Of a stretch of DNA of 58,202 nt, positions 1 to 9,423 are shown piece by piece (positions within the stretch are counted from its first letter, which is position 1; each line of letters opens with the position of its first letter). The DNA comes from JBFMFH01 sp040752275. Lineage in GTDB: Bacteria; Acidobacteriota; Vicinamibacteria; Vicinamibacterales; JAKQTR01. The stretch is from assembly GCA_040752275.1 (NCBI GenBank), contig JBFMFH010000004.1, positions 1 through 58,202 on the forward strand. The letters are read 5' to 3'. The translations under genes were made by a program, and so were the position numbers. Under the pieces are notes generated by a model. It was given only the letters and a program-made list of their open reading frames with translations. It was not told where the DNA came from and searched no databases.

Positions 1-543
1 TGCGATCTGGCCATCATCTCACCGAACGACCCGGCGGCCATGATCGGCTACGCGCGCGAATGCCGGCACCTGGGGATCCCCTACATCTACGATCCGAGCC
101 AGCAGGTTGCCCGTCTCGGAGGGGCCGATCTCAAAGAGGGAGTCAGCGGCGCGCACATCGTCATCAGCAACGACTACGAATTCGAGATCATCCGCGAGAA
201 GACCGGCATGGACGAGACCGCGATGCTCGATCATGCGGACGCGGTGGTCGTGACCCGGGGGGAGAAGGGGGCCACCGTCAGGACTCGTAGCCAGGCGATA
301 GGCGTCGCGGCGATTCCGCCGCGCGAGATCGTCGATCCCACAGGGGTCGGCGACGCCTTCAGGGGCGGATTCATGAAGGGACTGGCCGTCGGCGCCGACT
401 ACGAGACCTGTGCCCGTCTAGGTAGTGTCGCCGCGGCATTTGCCCTCGAGCACCTCGGCGGCTCGACGCACTCGTACACGTGGCCGTTGTTTGCCGAGCG
501 CTACGAGCGGCACTTCGGTCCCCTGGCCCTCCCGGGGAGGTGA
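1..543 (+). CDS. PfkB/ribokinase-family sugar or nucleoside kinase (5'-truncated)
   Basis: C-terminal 180 codons of a PfkB-family kinase; the frame is open to the first base, so the N-terminus lies outside the window. The family signature DPTGVGDAFRGGF (about nt 334-375) contains the GxGD anion hole and the catalytic aspartate that activates the phosphate-accepting hydroxyl. The preceding segment VVVTRGEKGATV is the usual strand that precedes this signature. Overall spacing resembles adenosine kinase-like members, but the substrate cannot be read from this half. The stop overlaps the GTG of the next gene (GTGA), so it probably heads or continues an operon of small membrane proteins. Confidence 0.85.
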   Translation, partial: CDLAIISPNDPAAMIGYARECRHLGIPYIYDPSQQVARLGGADLKEGVSGAHIVISNDYEFEIIREKTGMDETAMLDHADAVVVTRGEKGATVRTRSQAIGVAAIPPREIVDPTGVGDAFRGGFMKGLAVGADYETCARLGSVAAAFALEHLGGSTHSYTWPLFAERYERHFGPLALPGR

Positions 544-1079
544 CACCTTCCTTGGCTGGTGTGGCTGGTCGTACGATCCTGGCTGGTGCCGTATTCGCTG
601 GCGCTGCCCTGTGGGCCGCCTGGCTGATGGTCATGCCCGCGCTGGCGGCGAATGCCGGCCCCGGCAGCGCGGCCGCGGTCGCCTCGGCCGTGTCCTACCG
701 TCTGGGAAGCCTGGTTTGTCACCAGCGGGCGTCACGCTCGCTGCACCTTGGCGCCGTCCAGTTGCCGGTCTGCGCCCGGTGTGTGGGGCTCTACTCTGGC
801 GCGGCCATCGGAGCGGGCGCGGCGCTCATCGGGCTGGTGGCCGCTGGTGTTCGGAGGCGGTCCGGCCGGGTCCGCCTGGAGAGGGTTCGCCTGGCACTGA
901 TCCTGAGCGCGATGCCGACAGCGTTCTTGTGGATCGGCGAGTACGGCCTCGGGATTGGCGTCACCGGTCCGGTCCGGACGCTCGGTGCACTGCCGTTGGG
1001 TGCGACGGTGGCTTGGCTCGCGACGGCGCTGGTCGGCGGGCGGCGCGTCACAGGCAGCGCCGGACCTGGAAGCGCTTAG
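540..1079 (+). CDS. DUF2085 family membrane protein
   Basis: About 179 aa with four hydrophobic segments. The DUF2085 hallmark is present: CHQRASRSLHLG followed by QLPVCARCVGLYSG, a conserved Cys-His/Cys-x-x-Cys pattern in a small integral membrane protein. Function is unknown; the conserved Cys and His suggest metal or redox chemistry at the membrane, which is inference. GTG at 540 is chosen because it overlaps the upstream TGA as GTGA. An ATG at 480 is also in frame but would overlap the kinase by 64 nt, and a GTG at 561 is possible. It is followed by two more small membrane proteins. Confidence 0.75.
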   Translation: MTPSLAGVAGRTILAGAVFAGAALWAAWLMVMPALAANAGPGSAAAVASAVSYRLGSLVCHQRASRSLHLGAVQLPVCARCVGLYSGAAIGAGAALIGLVAAGVRRRSGRVRLERVRLALILSAMPTAFLWIGEYGLGIGVTGPVRTLGALPLGATVAWLATALVGGRRVTGSAGPGSA

Positions 1080-1081
1080 GG

Positions 1082-1087
1082 TAGACT
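1082..1087 (+). promoter_or_regulatory. Putative -10 element (TAGACT) close to the start codon
   Basis: TAGACT lies 6 nt before the ATG at 1094. No -35 match is visible. Transcription starting about 7 nt downstream would give a leaderless or nearly leaderless message, as also inferred at four other genes in this window. Confidence 0.4.
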
Positions 1088-1093
1088 GACAGC

Positions 1094-1486
1094 ATGGCCT
1101 CTCGCACGCCACCCGCTCCGGCGCCACCGCCGCGCCTTCTGTTGTGTGCGCTGGCCTGGTTCGTCCCGGGTGCCGGCCACCTCTGGCTCGGCCGCCGGCG
1201 CGCCGGGCTCGTGTTCCTCGTGACGCTGCCGCTGATGTTCGGCGTGGGGCTATGGCTCGAAGGGCGGCTGTTTCCGTTCGAGCTGCTCGACCCGCTCGTC
1301 GGGCTGGCTGCCGTGGCGGACCTGCTCGCCGGGCTTCCGTACGTGGCCGCCAGGCTGCTGGGCTGGGGTGATGGCCAGGCTGCCGCCGCCACCTACGAGT
1401 ATGGCAACGCTTTCCTGATCACGGCGGGGCTGCTGAACACGCTGGCCGTGATGGATGCCCAGGACATTCTCGCAGGCCGGAAGTGA
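1094..1486 (+). CDS. Small integral membrane protein, DUF6677-like
   Basis: 130 aa. Residues 14-35 (LLLCALAWFVPGAGHLWLG) match the start of the TM2/DUF6677 type of small membrane proteins, in which a helix ending in PGxGHLxLG is followed by a short basic turn (RRRAG) and further helices. Further hydrophobic stretches lie at about 37-53, 65-85 and 105-120. No catalytic residues are evident and the function is unknown. Such proteins are frequent in Acidobacteriota. It starts 14 nt after DUF2085 and is followed 7 nt later by another small membrane protein, so the four genes 1-1673 probably form one unit. ATG at 1094 is the only good start. Confidence 0.65.
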   Translation: MASRTPPAPAPPPRLLLCALAWFVPGAGHLWLGRRRAGLVFLVTLPLMFGVGLWLEGRLFPFELLDPLVGLAAVADLLAGLPYVAARLLGWGDGQAAAATYEYGNAFLITAGLLNTLAVMDAQDILAGRK

Positions 1487-1493
1487 GCACGCG

Positions 1494-1673
1494 ATGAACA
1501 CGACCAGTCACCTCCTCGTGATGGTCCTGTATGCCTGTCTCGTCGGTGTCGTGGGGGGCACACTCCTGAAGGAGACGCTCGCCGAGCAGGTGCGGGCGGC
1601 CGCTTCGATTGCCGGAGGTCTCCTGGGCGGAGCGCTGGTGATTGGATGGGTGCTCTACGCGTTTCCCCTCTGA
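1494..1673 (+). CDS. Small two-helix membrane protein, 59 aa
   Basis: 59 aa with two predicted transmembrane helices (about residues 6-24 and 36-57) joined by a short charged linker (KETLAEQ). No family recognised. ATG at 1494 follows GGAAG about ten nt upstream and puts the first helix near the N-terminus; an in-frame upstream start at 1455 would lie inside the previous gene. Its position as the last gene of a run of small membrane proteins supports that it is real. Confidence 0.5.
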   Translation: MNTTSHLLVMVLYACLVGVVGGTLLKETLAEQVRAAASIAGGLLGGALVIGWVLYAFPL

Positions 1674-1696
1674 AGCCCACGCGCGAGCGCGACACC

Positions 1697-1862
1697 ATGG
1701 CTAGCGAGGCTCCGCCTCAGACCACCGAGGCGTGTGGGGGCGGCTCCGCCTCGCTAGTTCACAGTGTTGACTTTGCCCCGCCTGCGGCGGGGCGAAGACG
1801 TCTTGAAGGCAGGGGACGGAAACTTGACTCATTTGCATGAGATTCGGGCCTTCAAGACGTCT
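1697..1862. repeat. REP-like palindromic intergenic element (three nested inverted repeats)
   Basis: Three inverted repeats lie in tandem between the 59-aa gene and the vanZ-like gene. (1) CTAGCGAGGC at 1701-1710 against GCCTCGCTAG at 1748-1757, with GGCTCCGCCTC occurring twice inside and beside the arms. (2) A GC stem, CCCCGCC-TGC-GGCGGGG, at 1776-1792. (3) A perfect 15-bp pair, AGACGTCTTGAAGGC at 1796-1810 against its complement at 1848-1862, enclosing the small hairpin CTCAT-TTGC-ATGAG at 1828-1841. The loop holds GGGGACGGAAACTT, which I associate from memory with REP sequences mobilised by Y1 (REP-associated) transposases. No transposase is present. Confidence 0.6.
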
Positions 1863-1910
1863 AGGACCTCCGCTGCCCGCGCCGGGACGCGTGACCGCCC
1901 GGGTGCCCGC

Positions 1911-2303
1911 GTGTGGTCCCTCTGGCGGTGGGGGATCGTGATCGCCTACATGGGGCTGATCTTCGTGGTGTCGTCGCGATCGTCGCTGCCTTCGGACGTG
2001 CAGGCGATGAACGACAAGCTCCTGCACGGCGCCGAGTACGGTGCGTTGTCGTTCCTGTTGGTCTGGGCGGCCACCCAAGGCCGACTGCGGCCGGTCTCGG
2101 GTGCGACGGTCGCGATGGCCACCGTGGTGAGTACTGTCTATGGCCTCTCCGACGAGATCCACCAGTGGCTCGTGCCGCCGCGCGCGTTCGAACTGCGCGA
2201 CCTGCTGGCGGATGCAACCGGGGCCTTCGTGGCCGCGGGGTCCGTGTGGGTGTGGGGTATAATCTCGCGCGGGCCGCGTCCTGAGACATGGCGTGACGGC
2301 TGA
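1911..2303 (+). CDS. VanZ-like membrane protein
   Basis: About 130 aa. The VanZ pattern is clear: helix 1 (WGIVIAYMGLIFVVSS), the conserved DKLLHGAEYGALSFLL segment, and YGLSDEIHQWLVP followed by RDLLADATGA in the last helices. VanZ-family proteins are small integral membrane proteins named from a teicoplanin-resistance accessory protein; the biochemical role of most members is unknown. The reading frame is open back to 1764, but that stretch is the palindromic repeat region, so GTG at 1911 (or ATG at 1950) is preferred. No convincing ribosome-binding site decides this. The 3' end carries the TATAAT probably used by ribH. Confidence 0.7.
   Translation: MWSLWRWGIVIAYMGLIFVVSSRSSLPSDVQAMNDKLLHGAEYGALSFLLVWAATQGRLRPVSGATVAMATVVSTVYGLSDEIHQWLVPPRAFELRDLLADATGAFVAAGSVWVWGIISRGPRPETWRDG
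2258..2263 (+). promoter_or_regulatory. Putative -10 element (TATAATC) for ribH
   Basis: TATAAT within the 3' end of the vanZ-like gene, 89 nt before the preferred ribH start. It has no clear -35. It shares the TATAATC core with candidate promoters at 16619, 20825, 31132 and 54906. Confidence 0.4.
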
Positions 2304-2352
2304 TGGCGACCCCGGGTCTGGCGGGTGGCGGGGCCGCCTTCGAGAGGCACTC

Positions 2353-2826
2353 GTGGAACTGAGTGGCAGAGCGGAAGCAACGGGGCTGCGCTTCGCGCTG
2401 ATTGTGTCCCGGTTCAATGACTTCGTGACCGAGCGGTTGCGCGCGGGCGCCGTCGACGCACTGATAGGGGCCGGCGCCACCGATGCCGACATCGACATTC
2501 TCCGCGTGCCGGGCGCGTACGAGATCCCGCAGGCGGCGCGGGCGGCGGCGCAAACCGGCCGCTACGCGGCCATCGTTTGTCTCGGGTGCCTGATCCGCGG
2601 TGAGACTCCGCACTTCGACTACATCTCGTCGGCGGTCTCCCACGGCATCATGCAGGCATCGGGCGACACGGGCGTGCCGATGAGCTTCGGAGTGCTGACG
2701 TCCAACTCGGCCGAGCAGGCGCTGGAGCGAGCCGTGCCCGGCCCGGCGAACAAGGGCTGGGAGGCCGCGGCGGCTGCCGTCGAGATGGCGACCCTCGTCA
2801 GACTGCTGGCCTCGCCCGACTCGTGA
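2353..2826 (+). CDS. ribH: 6,7-dimethyl-8-ribityllumazine synthase
   Basis: 157 aa, normal length. The enzyme condenses 5-amino-6-ribitylaminouracil with 3,4-dihydroxy-2-butanone 4-phosphate to lumazine, the penultimate step of riboflavin synthesis. Signatures seen: ATGLRFALIVSRFND at the N-terminus, the VPGAYEIPQAA substrate loop, and GCLIRGETPHFDYI with the catalytic histidine. GTG at 2353 is chosen because GAGAGG lies five nt upstream and the family normally begins just before this point; an in-frame GTG at 2293 would add 20 poorly conserved residues. No other rib genes are in the window. The stop overlaps nusB (GTGA). ribH-nusB pairing is widespread. Confidence 0.95.
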   Translation: MELSGRAEATGLRFALIVSRFNDFVTERLRAGAVDALIGAGATDADIDILRVPGAYEIPQAARAAAQTGRYAAIVCLGCLIRGETPHFDYISSAVSHGIMQASGDTGVPMSFGVLTSNSAEQALERAVPGPANKGWEAAAAAVEMATLVRLLASPDS

Positions 2827-3272
2827 GGACCGTGACGCGCCATCGCGCCCGCGAAGCCGCGCTCCAGATGCTCTACGCTTGGGAAGTCGGTCGCTCGGAG
2901 CCCGATCAGGCCATCGCCGGCTGGACCCGCCTCGGGGCCGACGACGCCCCGCTCTCCGAGGAGGGGAAGAAGTTCGCCGAGGACCTCGTGCGGGGCACGA
3001 TCGCCAACCTCGGTGAGATCGACCGGCTTATCGAGCGCCACGCCGAGCACTGGCGCCCGTCGAGGATGGCCGCGATCGATCGGCTCATCCTGCGGCTGGC
3101 TGCCTACGAACTCACGTCCGGCTCGGGTGTGCCTGCGGCGGTTGTGATCAACGAGGCCCTCGAACTGGCGCGGTCGTTCAGCGAGCCTGACGCCGTCGGG
3201 TTCGTCAACGGGATCCTCGACGCTGTGCACAAGGCGGGCGCGAGCGGGCCTGACCGGGGGCCGGACGCCTGA
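2823..3272 (+). CDS. nusB: Transcription antitermination factor NusB
   Basis: 149 aa, all-helical NusB fold. Starts with RHRAREAALQMLYAWEVG and has the conserved C-terminal block AIDRLILRLAAYEL, then PAAVVINEALELARSFSEPDAVGFVNGILD. NusB binds boxA RNA with NusE (S10) to promote antitermination on rRNA operons. The GTG overlaps the ribH stop by 4 nt (GTGA); a second GTG nine nt downstream is also possible. The arrangement ribH-nusB-lysS suggests co-transcription from the TATAAT at 2258. Nothing unusual. Confidence 0.95.
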   Translation: MRTVTRHRAREAALQMLYAWEVGRSEPDQAIAGWTRLGADDAPLSEEGKKFAEDLVRGTIANLGEIDRLIERHAEHWRPSRMAAIDRLILRLAAYELTSGSGVPAAVVINEALELARSFSEPDAVGFVNGILDAVHKAGASGPDRGPDA

Positions 3273-3295
3273 TCGGCCGGAGCAGTCACCTCATC

Positions 3296-4800
<1,505 letters not shown>

Positions 4801-4804
<4 letters not shown>

Positions 4805-6030
4805 CGCTCCCCGTCGAACTGCAGATCGCCCTGCGCTACCTGCTCGCCCGCCGGAAGCAGGCCTTCATCTCGGTCATCTCCCTCGTCTCGACGCTCGGCG
4901 TGACGGTGGGGGTGATGGCCCTCATCCTGGCGCTCGCGCTGATGACGGGGTTGCAGCAGGAACTGCGCAACCGGATTCTGGGCGCGACGGCGCACGTGTT
5001 CGTCTGGAAGCAGGGTGGCATCCGGGACTTTCGAGCCGACGCCGACACGCTGCGCGGGATCCCGCACGTCGTGGGCGCCGCCCCGGTCATCCTGGGCAAA
5101 GCCCTGGTCAGGTCGGCCTCAGGAACGGCCTTCATCACCATCAAGGGGGTCGACCCCAGGCTGGAACCGACCGTCACGAACATCGGCGCGGCCATGCTGA
5201 GCGGTTCGCTCGACGATATCGAAGCGGGCCACGGCGACCTCCGCCCCGGGGTCGTGATTGGGGCGGACTTGGCGGAAACCCTCGGCGTCCTCGACGGCGA
5301 CGACATCACGGTGCTGACGCCCGAGGGCACGCTCACCCCGATGGGGGTGTGGCCGCGATCGCGCCGCCTGCGGGTTGCGGGCCAGTTCCGCCTCGGCCTC
5401 TTCGAGTTCGACTCGGCCTACGGGTTCGTGTCGCTGGATGTCGCCCGGCGGCTGGTCAACCGCGACGACGTCGAACTCATCGAGCTGAAGGCCGACGACA
5501 TCTACCGCGCGTCAGCGGTCGCCGGCGAGATTGCGGCGCGCTTCGGATCCCGGTACGTCACGCTCACTTGGGCGGAACAGAATCGCGCGCTCTATTCGGC
5601 GCTGTGGCTCGAGAAGATGGCGATCTCCATCACGATTGGCCTGATTGTGATGGTGGCGGCGCTGAATATCGTGGCCTCGCTGGTCCTGCTGGTGATGGAG
5701 AAGCACGCCGACATCGCGATCTTGAAGACCATGGGGATGCCGAGGCGGAGCATCACCGCGATCTTCATGCTGCAGGGCCTCTTGATCGGCCTGGTGGGGA
5801 CCGGCGTCGGCGGTGCTGCGGGCTACGGGCTGGCGGCCATCTGCGACCGCTATCAGCTGATTCGCGTCCCGATGGACGTCTATCAGATTGCCTACGTGCC
5901 CTTCGTCATCGAGCCCGTGGACCTGATTGTGGTCCTGGCCGGAGCCGTCGCCGTGTGCTTCCTCGCCACCCTCTACCCCTCGCGCCAGGCGGCCACGCTC
6001 GACCCGGCCGAGGCGCTGCGGTTCGGATAG
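4801..6030 (+). CDS. Lipoprotein-releasing ABC transporter permease (LolC/LolE type)
   Basis: 409 aa, FtsX/MacB-type permease. There is one N-terminal transmembrane helix (about residues 20-45) followed by a large periplasmic domain (about 50-265), then three C-terminal helices around 275-300, 320-345 and 370-395. The N-terminal sequence ELQIALRYLLARRKQAFISV is typical of LolC/E. With the ATPase encoded 5 nt downstream it should form the inner-membrane complex that extracts mature outer-membrane lipoproteins and passes them to LolA. Only one permease gene is present, so a homodimer (LolF-like) is likely. Overlap with lysS is ATGA. Confidence 0.88.
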
Positions 6031-6035
6031 CGACC

Positions 6036-6710
6036 ATGGCGTTTGTCGACGTGACAGGCCTGCACAAGAGCTACCCGGTCGGCCGCGACCGGCTGGCGGT
6101 GCTGCGCGGCCTCGATCTCGCGGTGGCGGCCGGGCAGATGGTGGCCATCGTTGGGGCGTCGGGCGTCGGGAAGAGCACGCTGCTGCATGTGCTCGGCGGG
6201 CTCGATGCCTGGGACGACGGCCGGATCCGCATCGGGGACGTCGATCTGCGGGCGCTCGGCGACGCCGGACGAGTGGCCTTCCGAAACCGATCGGTAGGCT
6301 TCGTCTTCCAGTTCCACCACCTCCTGCCGGAATTCAGCGCCCTCGAGAACACGGAGATGCCGCTGCGCATCGGGCGAATCGCTCCGGGTGAGGCCCGGCC
6401 TCGCGCCACGGCGTTGCTCGCGCGCGTGGGGCTCGGCGAACGCCTCGCGCACCGTCCCGGCATGCTGTCGGGCGGGGAGCAGCAGCGCGTGGCCATCGCG
6501 CGGGCGCTGGTGTCGCGGCCCGCCCTCCTGCTGGCTGACGAACCCACCGGCGATCTCGACGAACAGACGGCCGACGGCCTGCACCACCTGCTTCGGGACA
6601 TGCATCGCGAGCACGGCCTCACCTCGATCATCGCGACACACAACCCGCGCCTGGCCGGGGTGTGCGACCAGGTGTGGCGGCTGGCGGACGGCCGCCTGGA
6701 TCCGGCCTGA
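6036..6710 (+). CDS. lolD: Lipoprotein-releasing ABC transporter ATPase
   Basis: 224 aa, normal for LolD. Walker A is GASGVGKST (about residues 39-47), the ABC signature is LSGGEQQRVAIARAL, Walker B is ALLLADEPTGDLD, and the H-loop is IATHNP. The FQFHHLLPEFSALEN segment after the Q-loop is characteristic of the LolD/MacB/FtsE group. It energises the permease encoded immediately upstream. ATG at 6036 is chosen because the family begins here; the same frame stays open for several hundred bases upstream inside the permease gene but has no homology there. Confidence 0.93.
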   Translation: MAFVDVTGLHKSYPVGRDRLAVLRGLDLAVAAGQMVAIVGASGVGKSTLLHVLGGLDAWDDGRIRIGDVDLRALGDAGRVAFRNRSVGFVFQFHHLLPEFSALENTEMPLRIGRIAPGEARPRATALLARVGLGERLAHRPGMLSGGEQQRVAIARALVSRPALLLADEPTGDLDEQTADGLHHLLRDMHREHGLTSIIATHNPRLAGVCDQVWRLADGRLDPA

Positions 6711-6800
6711 GCGCCCGATCCGGCCGGCGGCCCCCGCATCCGATCGCTGCGGCCCGCCGCGTCGACGGGGCCGGAAACCGGGTCGCCGCGGGGGTTGTCG

Positions 6801-6806
6801 TATAAT
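6801..6806 (+). promoter_or_regulatory. Putative -10 element (TATAAT) for clpC
   Basis: TATAAT 45 nt before the clpC ATG, in the 141-bp gap after lolD. No clear -35, and no CtsR-like heptad direct repeat is seen. Confidence 0.45.
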
Positions 6807-6851
6807 TCGAGTGAGGCTTCATCGACGGGGCCACAGACCCGCGGCGGACCC

Positions 6852-9266
6852 ATGTTCGAACGCTACACGGAAAGGGCTCGACGAGTCCTGTTCTTTGCGC
6901 GCTACGAGGCAAGCCAGCTCGGCAGCGTGTCAATCGAGACGGAGCACCTGCTGCTCGGGTTGATCCGGGAAGGCAAGGGCCTGACCAGCCGCATCTTCCA
7001 GCGTGCCCAGGTGTCGCTGGACCTCATCCGCAAGGAGGTCGAGGGGCGGAGCATCTTCCGGGAGAAGGTCTCGACGTCGGTGGAGATCCCGTTCAGTGCC
7101 GAGACCAAGCGCGTCCTCCAGCATGCGCAGGAAGAGGCCGACCGGCTCGTGCACAACTACATCGGCACCGAGCACCTGCTGCTCGGCCTGCTCTGCGAGG
7201 AGCGGTCGCTGGCGGCGGCCATCCTGGTGGAGAAGGGGATGAGGCTCACGACCGTGCGCGACGACATCGTCCACCTGCTCAACGAGAAGACGACAGTCGT
7301 CCGCCAGCGCGAGACGCCGCTGCTCGCGGAATTCAGCCGTGACCTGACCGAGGCGGCCTCGAAGGACTTGCTGGATCCCCTGGTGGGGCGCGACGCGGAG
7401 GTCGAACGTGTGCAGCAGGTCCTGTGCCGCCGGACGAAGAACAATGCCGTGCTGATCGGCGAGCCGGGCGTCGGCAAGACCGCGATCGTCGAAGGGCTCG
7501 CGCAGAAGATCGTGCGCGGCGACGTGCCCCATTTCCTGGCGGACAAGCGGATCCTGGCCCTCGACATCTCGCTCATCGTGGCCGGCACCAAGTACCGCGG
7601 GCAGTTCGAGGAGCGCCTGAAGGCCATCATGAAGGAGCTCACCGAGAACCCGAACGTCATCGTGTTCATCGATGAGCTGCACACGCTGGTGGGAGCCGGT
7701 TCCGCGGAAGGGTCACTCGATGCGGCCAACATCCTGAAGCCCGCCCTGTCGCGTGGAGAGATCCACTGCATCGGAGCGACGACGCCGGCCGAGTACCGCA
7801 AGTACATCGAGAAGGACCGGTCGCTCGAGCGGCGCTTCCAGGCGGTGAAGGTCGATGCCCCCGACGAGCGCCACACGATCGAGATCCTGATGGGGATCAA
7901 GGACCGGTACGAGGCCTTTCATCGCGTCGAGTACACACGGGAGGCCATCGAGGCCGCCGTCTACCAGTCCAGCCGGTACATCACGGACCGGTTTCTTCCC
8001 GACAAGGCCATCGATCTCATCGATGAGGCTGGCGCCCGCGTCAAGCTGCGCGAGGCCACGCTCGGCGAGGACGACGACGACCAGCCGGTGAAGGTGGCGG
8101 TCAATCACGGCGGGACGGCACTGGCCGTACGGGAATCGGCCGCGCCGGTGCACTATCGCGACCAGGGAGCGCACGAGCCGCCGCGAGCCGCCATCCAGGT
8201 GGCCGCCGGCGGACGCCGCATCCCGGTGGGCAAGCAGGAGGTCGACGAGGTCGTCGCCAAGTGGACGGGTATCCCGATTACCTCCGTCAACCAGGACGAG
8301 AGCGACAAGCTGCTCCGCATGGAGGACGAACTGCACTGCCGCGTCATCAGCCAGGACAAGGCCATCTCGGCCCTGTCGCGGGCGATCCGGCGATCGCGAG
8401 CGGGACTGAAGAGCCCCAACCGCCCGGTCGGCAGTTTCGTCTTCCTTGGCCCCACCGGGGTGGGCAAGACCGAATTGGCCCGTGCGCTGGCCGGCTTCCT
8501 GTTTGGCAGCGACCAGGCGCTCGTCAGATTCGACATGTCGGAGTACATGGAGAAGCACTCGGTGTCGAAGCTCATCGGCTCGCCTCCGGGTTACGTGGGC
8601 CACGATGAAGGCGGACAGCTGACCGAGCGGGTCAAGCGCAACCCGTATTGCGTGGTGCTGCTCGACGAGGTGGAGAAGGCCCACCCGGACCTGTTCAACA
8701 TCCTGCTGCAGGTCTTCGAGGACGGGCACCTGACCGACGGGCTCGGGAACCGGGTGAACTTCAAGAACACCATCGTGATCATGACCTCGAACATCGGGGC
8801 GCGCTTCATCCAGAAGCGCGGGGCGATGGGCTTTCAGGCCGGGGACGCCCAGGAGATCAATCGCAGCATGTCCGAGCTCGTGCTGAGCGAGGTCCGGCGG
8901 ACCTTCAATCCGGAGTTCATCAACCGAATCGACGAGATCATCGTGTTCGAGCCGCTCGGCGACGACGACCTCCGGCGGATCCTGCTCCTGCTGCTGGAAC
9001 AGATGAACGCCAATCTCGTGGACCGCCGGTTGACGATTCGCCTGGCGCCCGAGGCCGTCGACTGGATCGTCACCTCGACGTGCCGGGACCGCTCGTACGG
9101 CGCGCGTCCCCTCCGCCGGGCCCTCCAGCGCTACGTCGAGGACCCGCTGTCGGAAGAGCTGATTCGGGGGCACCTGCGGGGCGGCGACATCGAGGTCTTC
9201 CGCGACGGCGAGACCCTGCGTCACCGGCCGGCGGGGTCGAGCGGCCCCGGCCGGCCGCTGGCCTGA
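6852..9266 (+). CDS. clpC: ClpC-type AAA+ unfoldase subunit of Clp protease
   Basis: 804 aa. Two Clp N-repeats (about residues 1-145, each with a TEHLLLGL motif) are followed by AAA+ domain D1 with Walker A GEPGVGKT (203-210) and Walker B VIVFIDELH. D2 has Walker A GPTGVGKT (534-541) and Walker B CVVLLDEVEKAH. A ClpP-docking tripeptide MGF occurs in RGAMGFQAG. It unfolds substrates for ClpP. Odd feature: between D1 and D2 (about 400-460) the coiled-coil M-domain/UVR helices of canonical ClpC are not recognisable. The stretch is Asp-, Ala-, Gly- and Pro-rich (GEDDDDQ, then RAAIQVAAGGRRIP) before KQEVDEVVAKWTGIP. ATG at 6852 is chosen over an upstream in-frame ATG (6795) because MFERYTERARR is the family start. 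Confidence 0.93.
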   Translation: MFERYTERARRVLFFARYEASQLGSVSIETEHLLLGLIREGKGLTSRIFQRAQVSLDLIRKEVEGRSIFREKVSTSVEIPFSAETKRVLQHAQEEADRLVHNYIGTEHLLLGLLCEERSLAAAILVEKGMRLTTVRDDIVHLLNEKTTVVRQRETPLLAEFSRDLTEAASKDLLDPLVGRDAEVERVQQVLCRRTKNNAVLIGEPGVGKTAIVEGLAQKIVRGDVPHFLADKRILALDISLIVAGTKYRGQFEERLKAIMKELTENPNVIVFIDELHTLVGAGSAEGSLDAANILKPALSRGEIHCIGATTPAEYRKYIEKDRSLERRFQAVKVDAPDERHTIEILMGIKDRYEAFHRVEYTREAIEAAVYQSSRYITDRFLPDKAIDLIDEAGARVKLREATLGEDDDDQPVKVAVNHGGTALAVRESAAPVHYRDQGAHEPPRAAIQVAAGGRRIPVGKQEVDEVVAKWTGIPITSVNQDESDKLLRMEDELHCRVISQDKAISALSRAIRRSRAGLKSPNRPVGSFVFLGPTGVGKTELARALAGFLFGSDQALVRFDMSEYMEKHSVSKLIGSPPGYVGHDEGGQLTERVKRNPYCVVLLDEVEKAHPDLFNILLQVFEDGHLTDGLGNRVNFKNTIVIMTSNIGARFIQKRGAMGFQAGDAQEINRSMSELVLSEVRRTFNPEFINRIDEIIVFEPLGDDDLRRILLLLLEQMNANLVDRRLTIRLAPEAVDWIVTSTCRDRSYGARPLRRALQRYVEDPLSEELIRGHLRGGDIEVFRDGETLRHRPAGSSGPGRPLA

Positions 9267-9329
9267 GGCGTCCTAAAGCTTGTAAACTGAGATGATCTCG
9301 GATCAGCCGGCCGCCCTGGCCTGAGGCGT
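9251..9329 (+). repeat. Imperfect direct repeat spanning the clpC stop codon
   Basis: CCGGCCGCTGGCCTGAGGCG(T) at 9251-9271 recurs at 9307-9329 with two extra bases after CCGGCCGC. The first copy contains the clpC TGA. It looks like a local duplication of the end of clpC; the 35 bp between hold nothing recognisable. Confidence 0.5.
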
Positions 9330-9423
9330 GGCGGACTCCCGGGCCGTCGAACGGCCCCGGGCGGGCGTCACCCGGGCCGCGGATGGCCCGGCGAAGGTAG
9401 GTGTGGCAGTGACGGGGTGCAGG

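Noticed and set aside
2264..2352. FMN riboswitch before ribH
   Set aside because: The conserved RFN sequence blocks are absent, and the leader is too short and overlaps the vanZ-like coding end.
7713..9224. Open frame of about 500 codons opposite clpC
   Set aside because: Same reason; the sense strand has intact Walker motifs throughout.
9267..9423. Small protein gene between clpC and bamA
   Set aside because: Frames here lack a ribosome-binding site and conserved features; the stretch consists of the duplicated clpC end and bamA leader.
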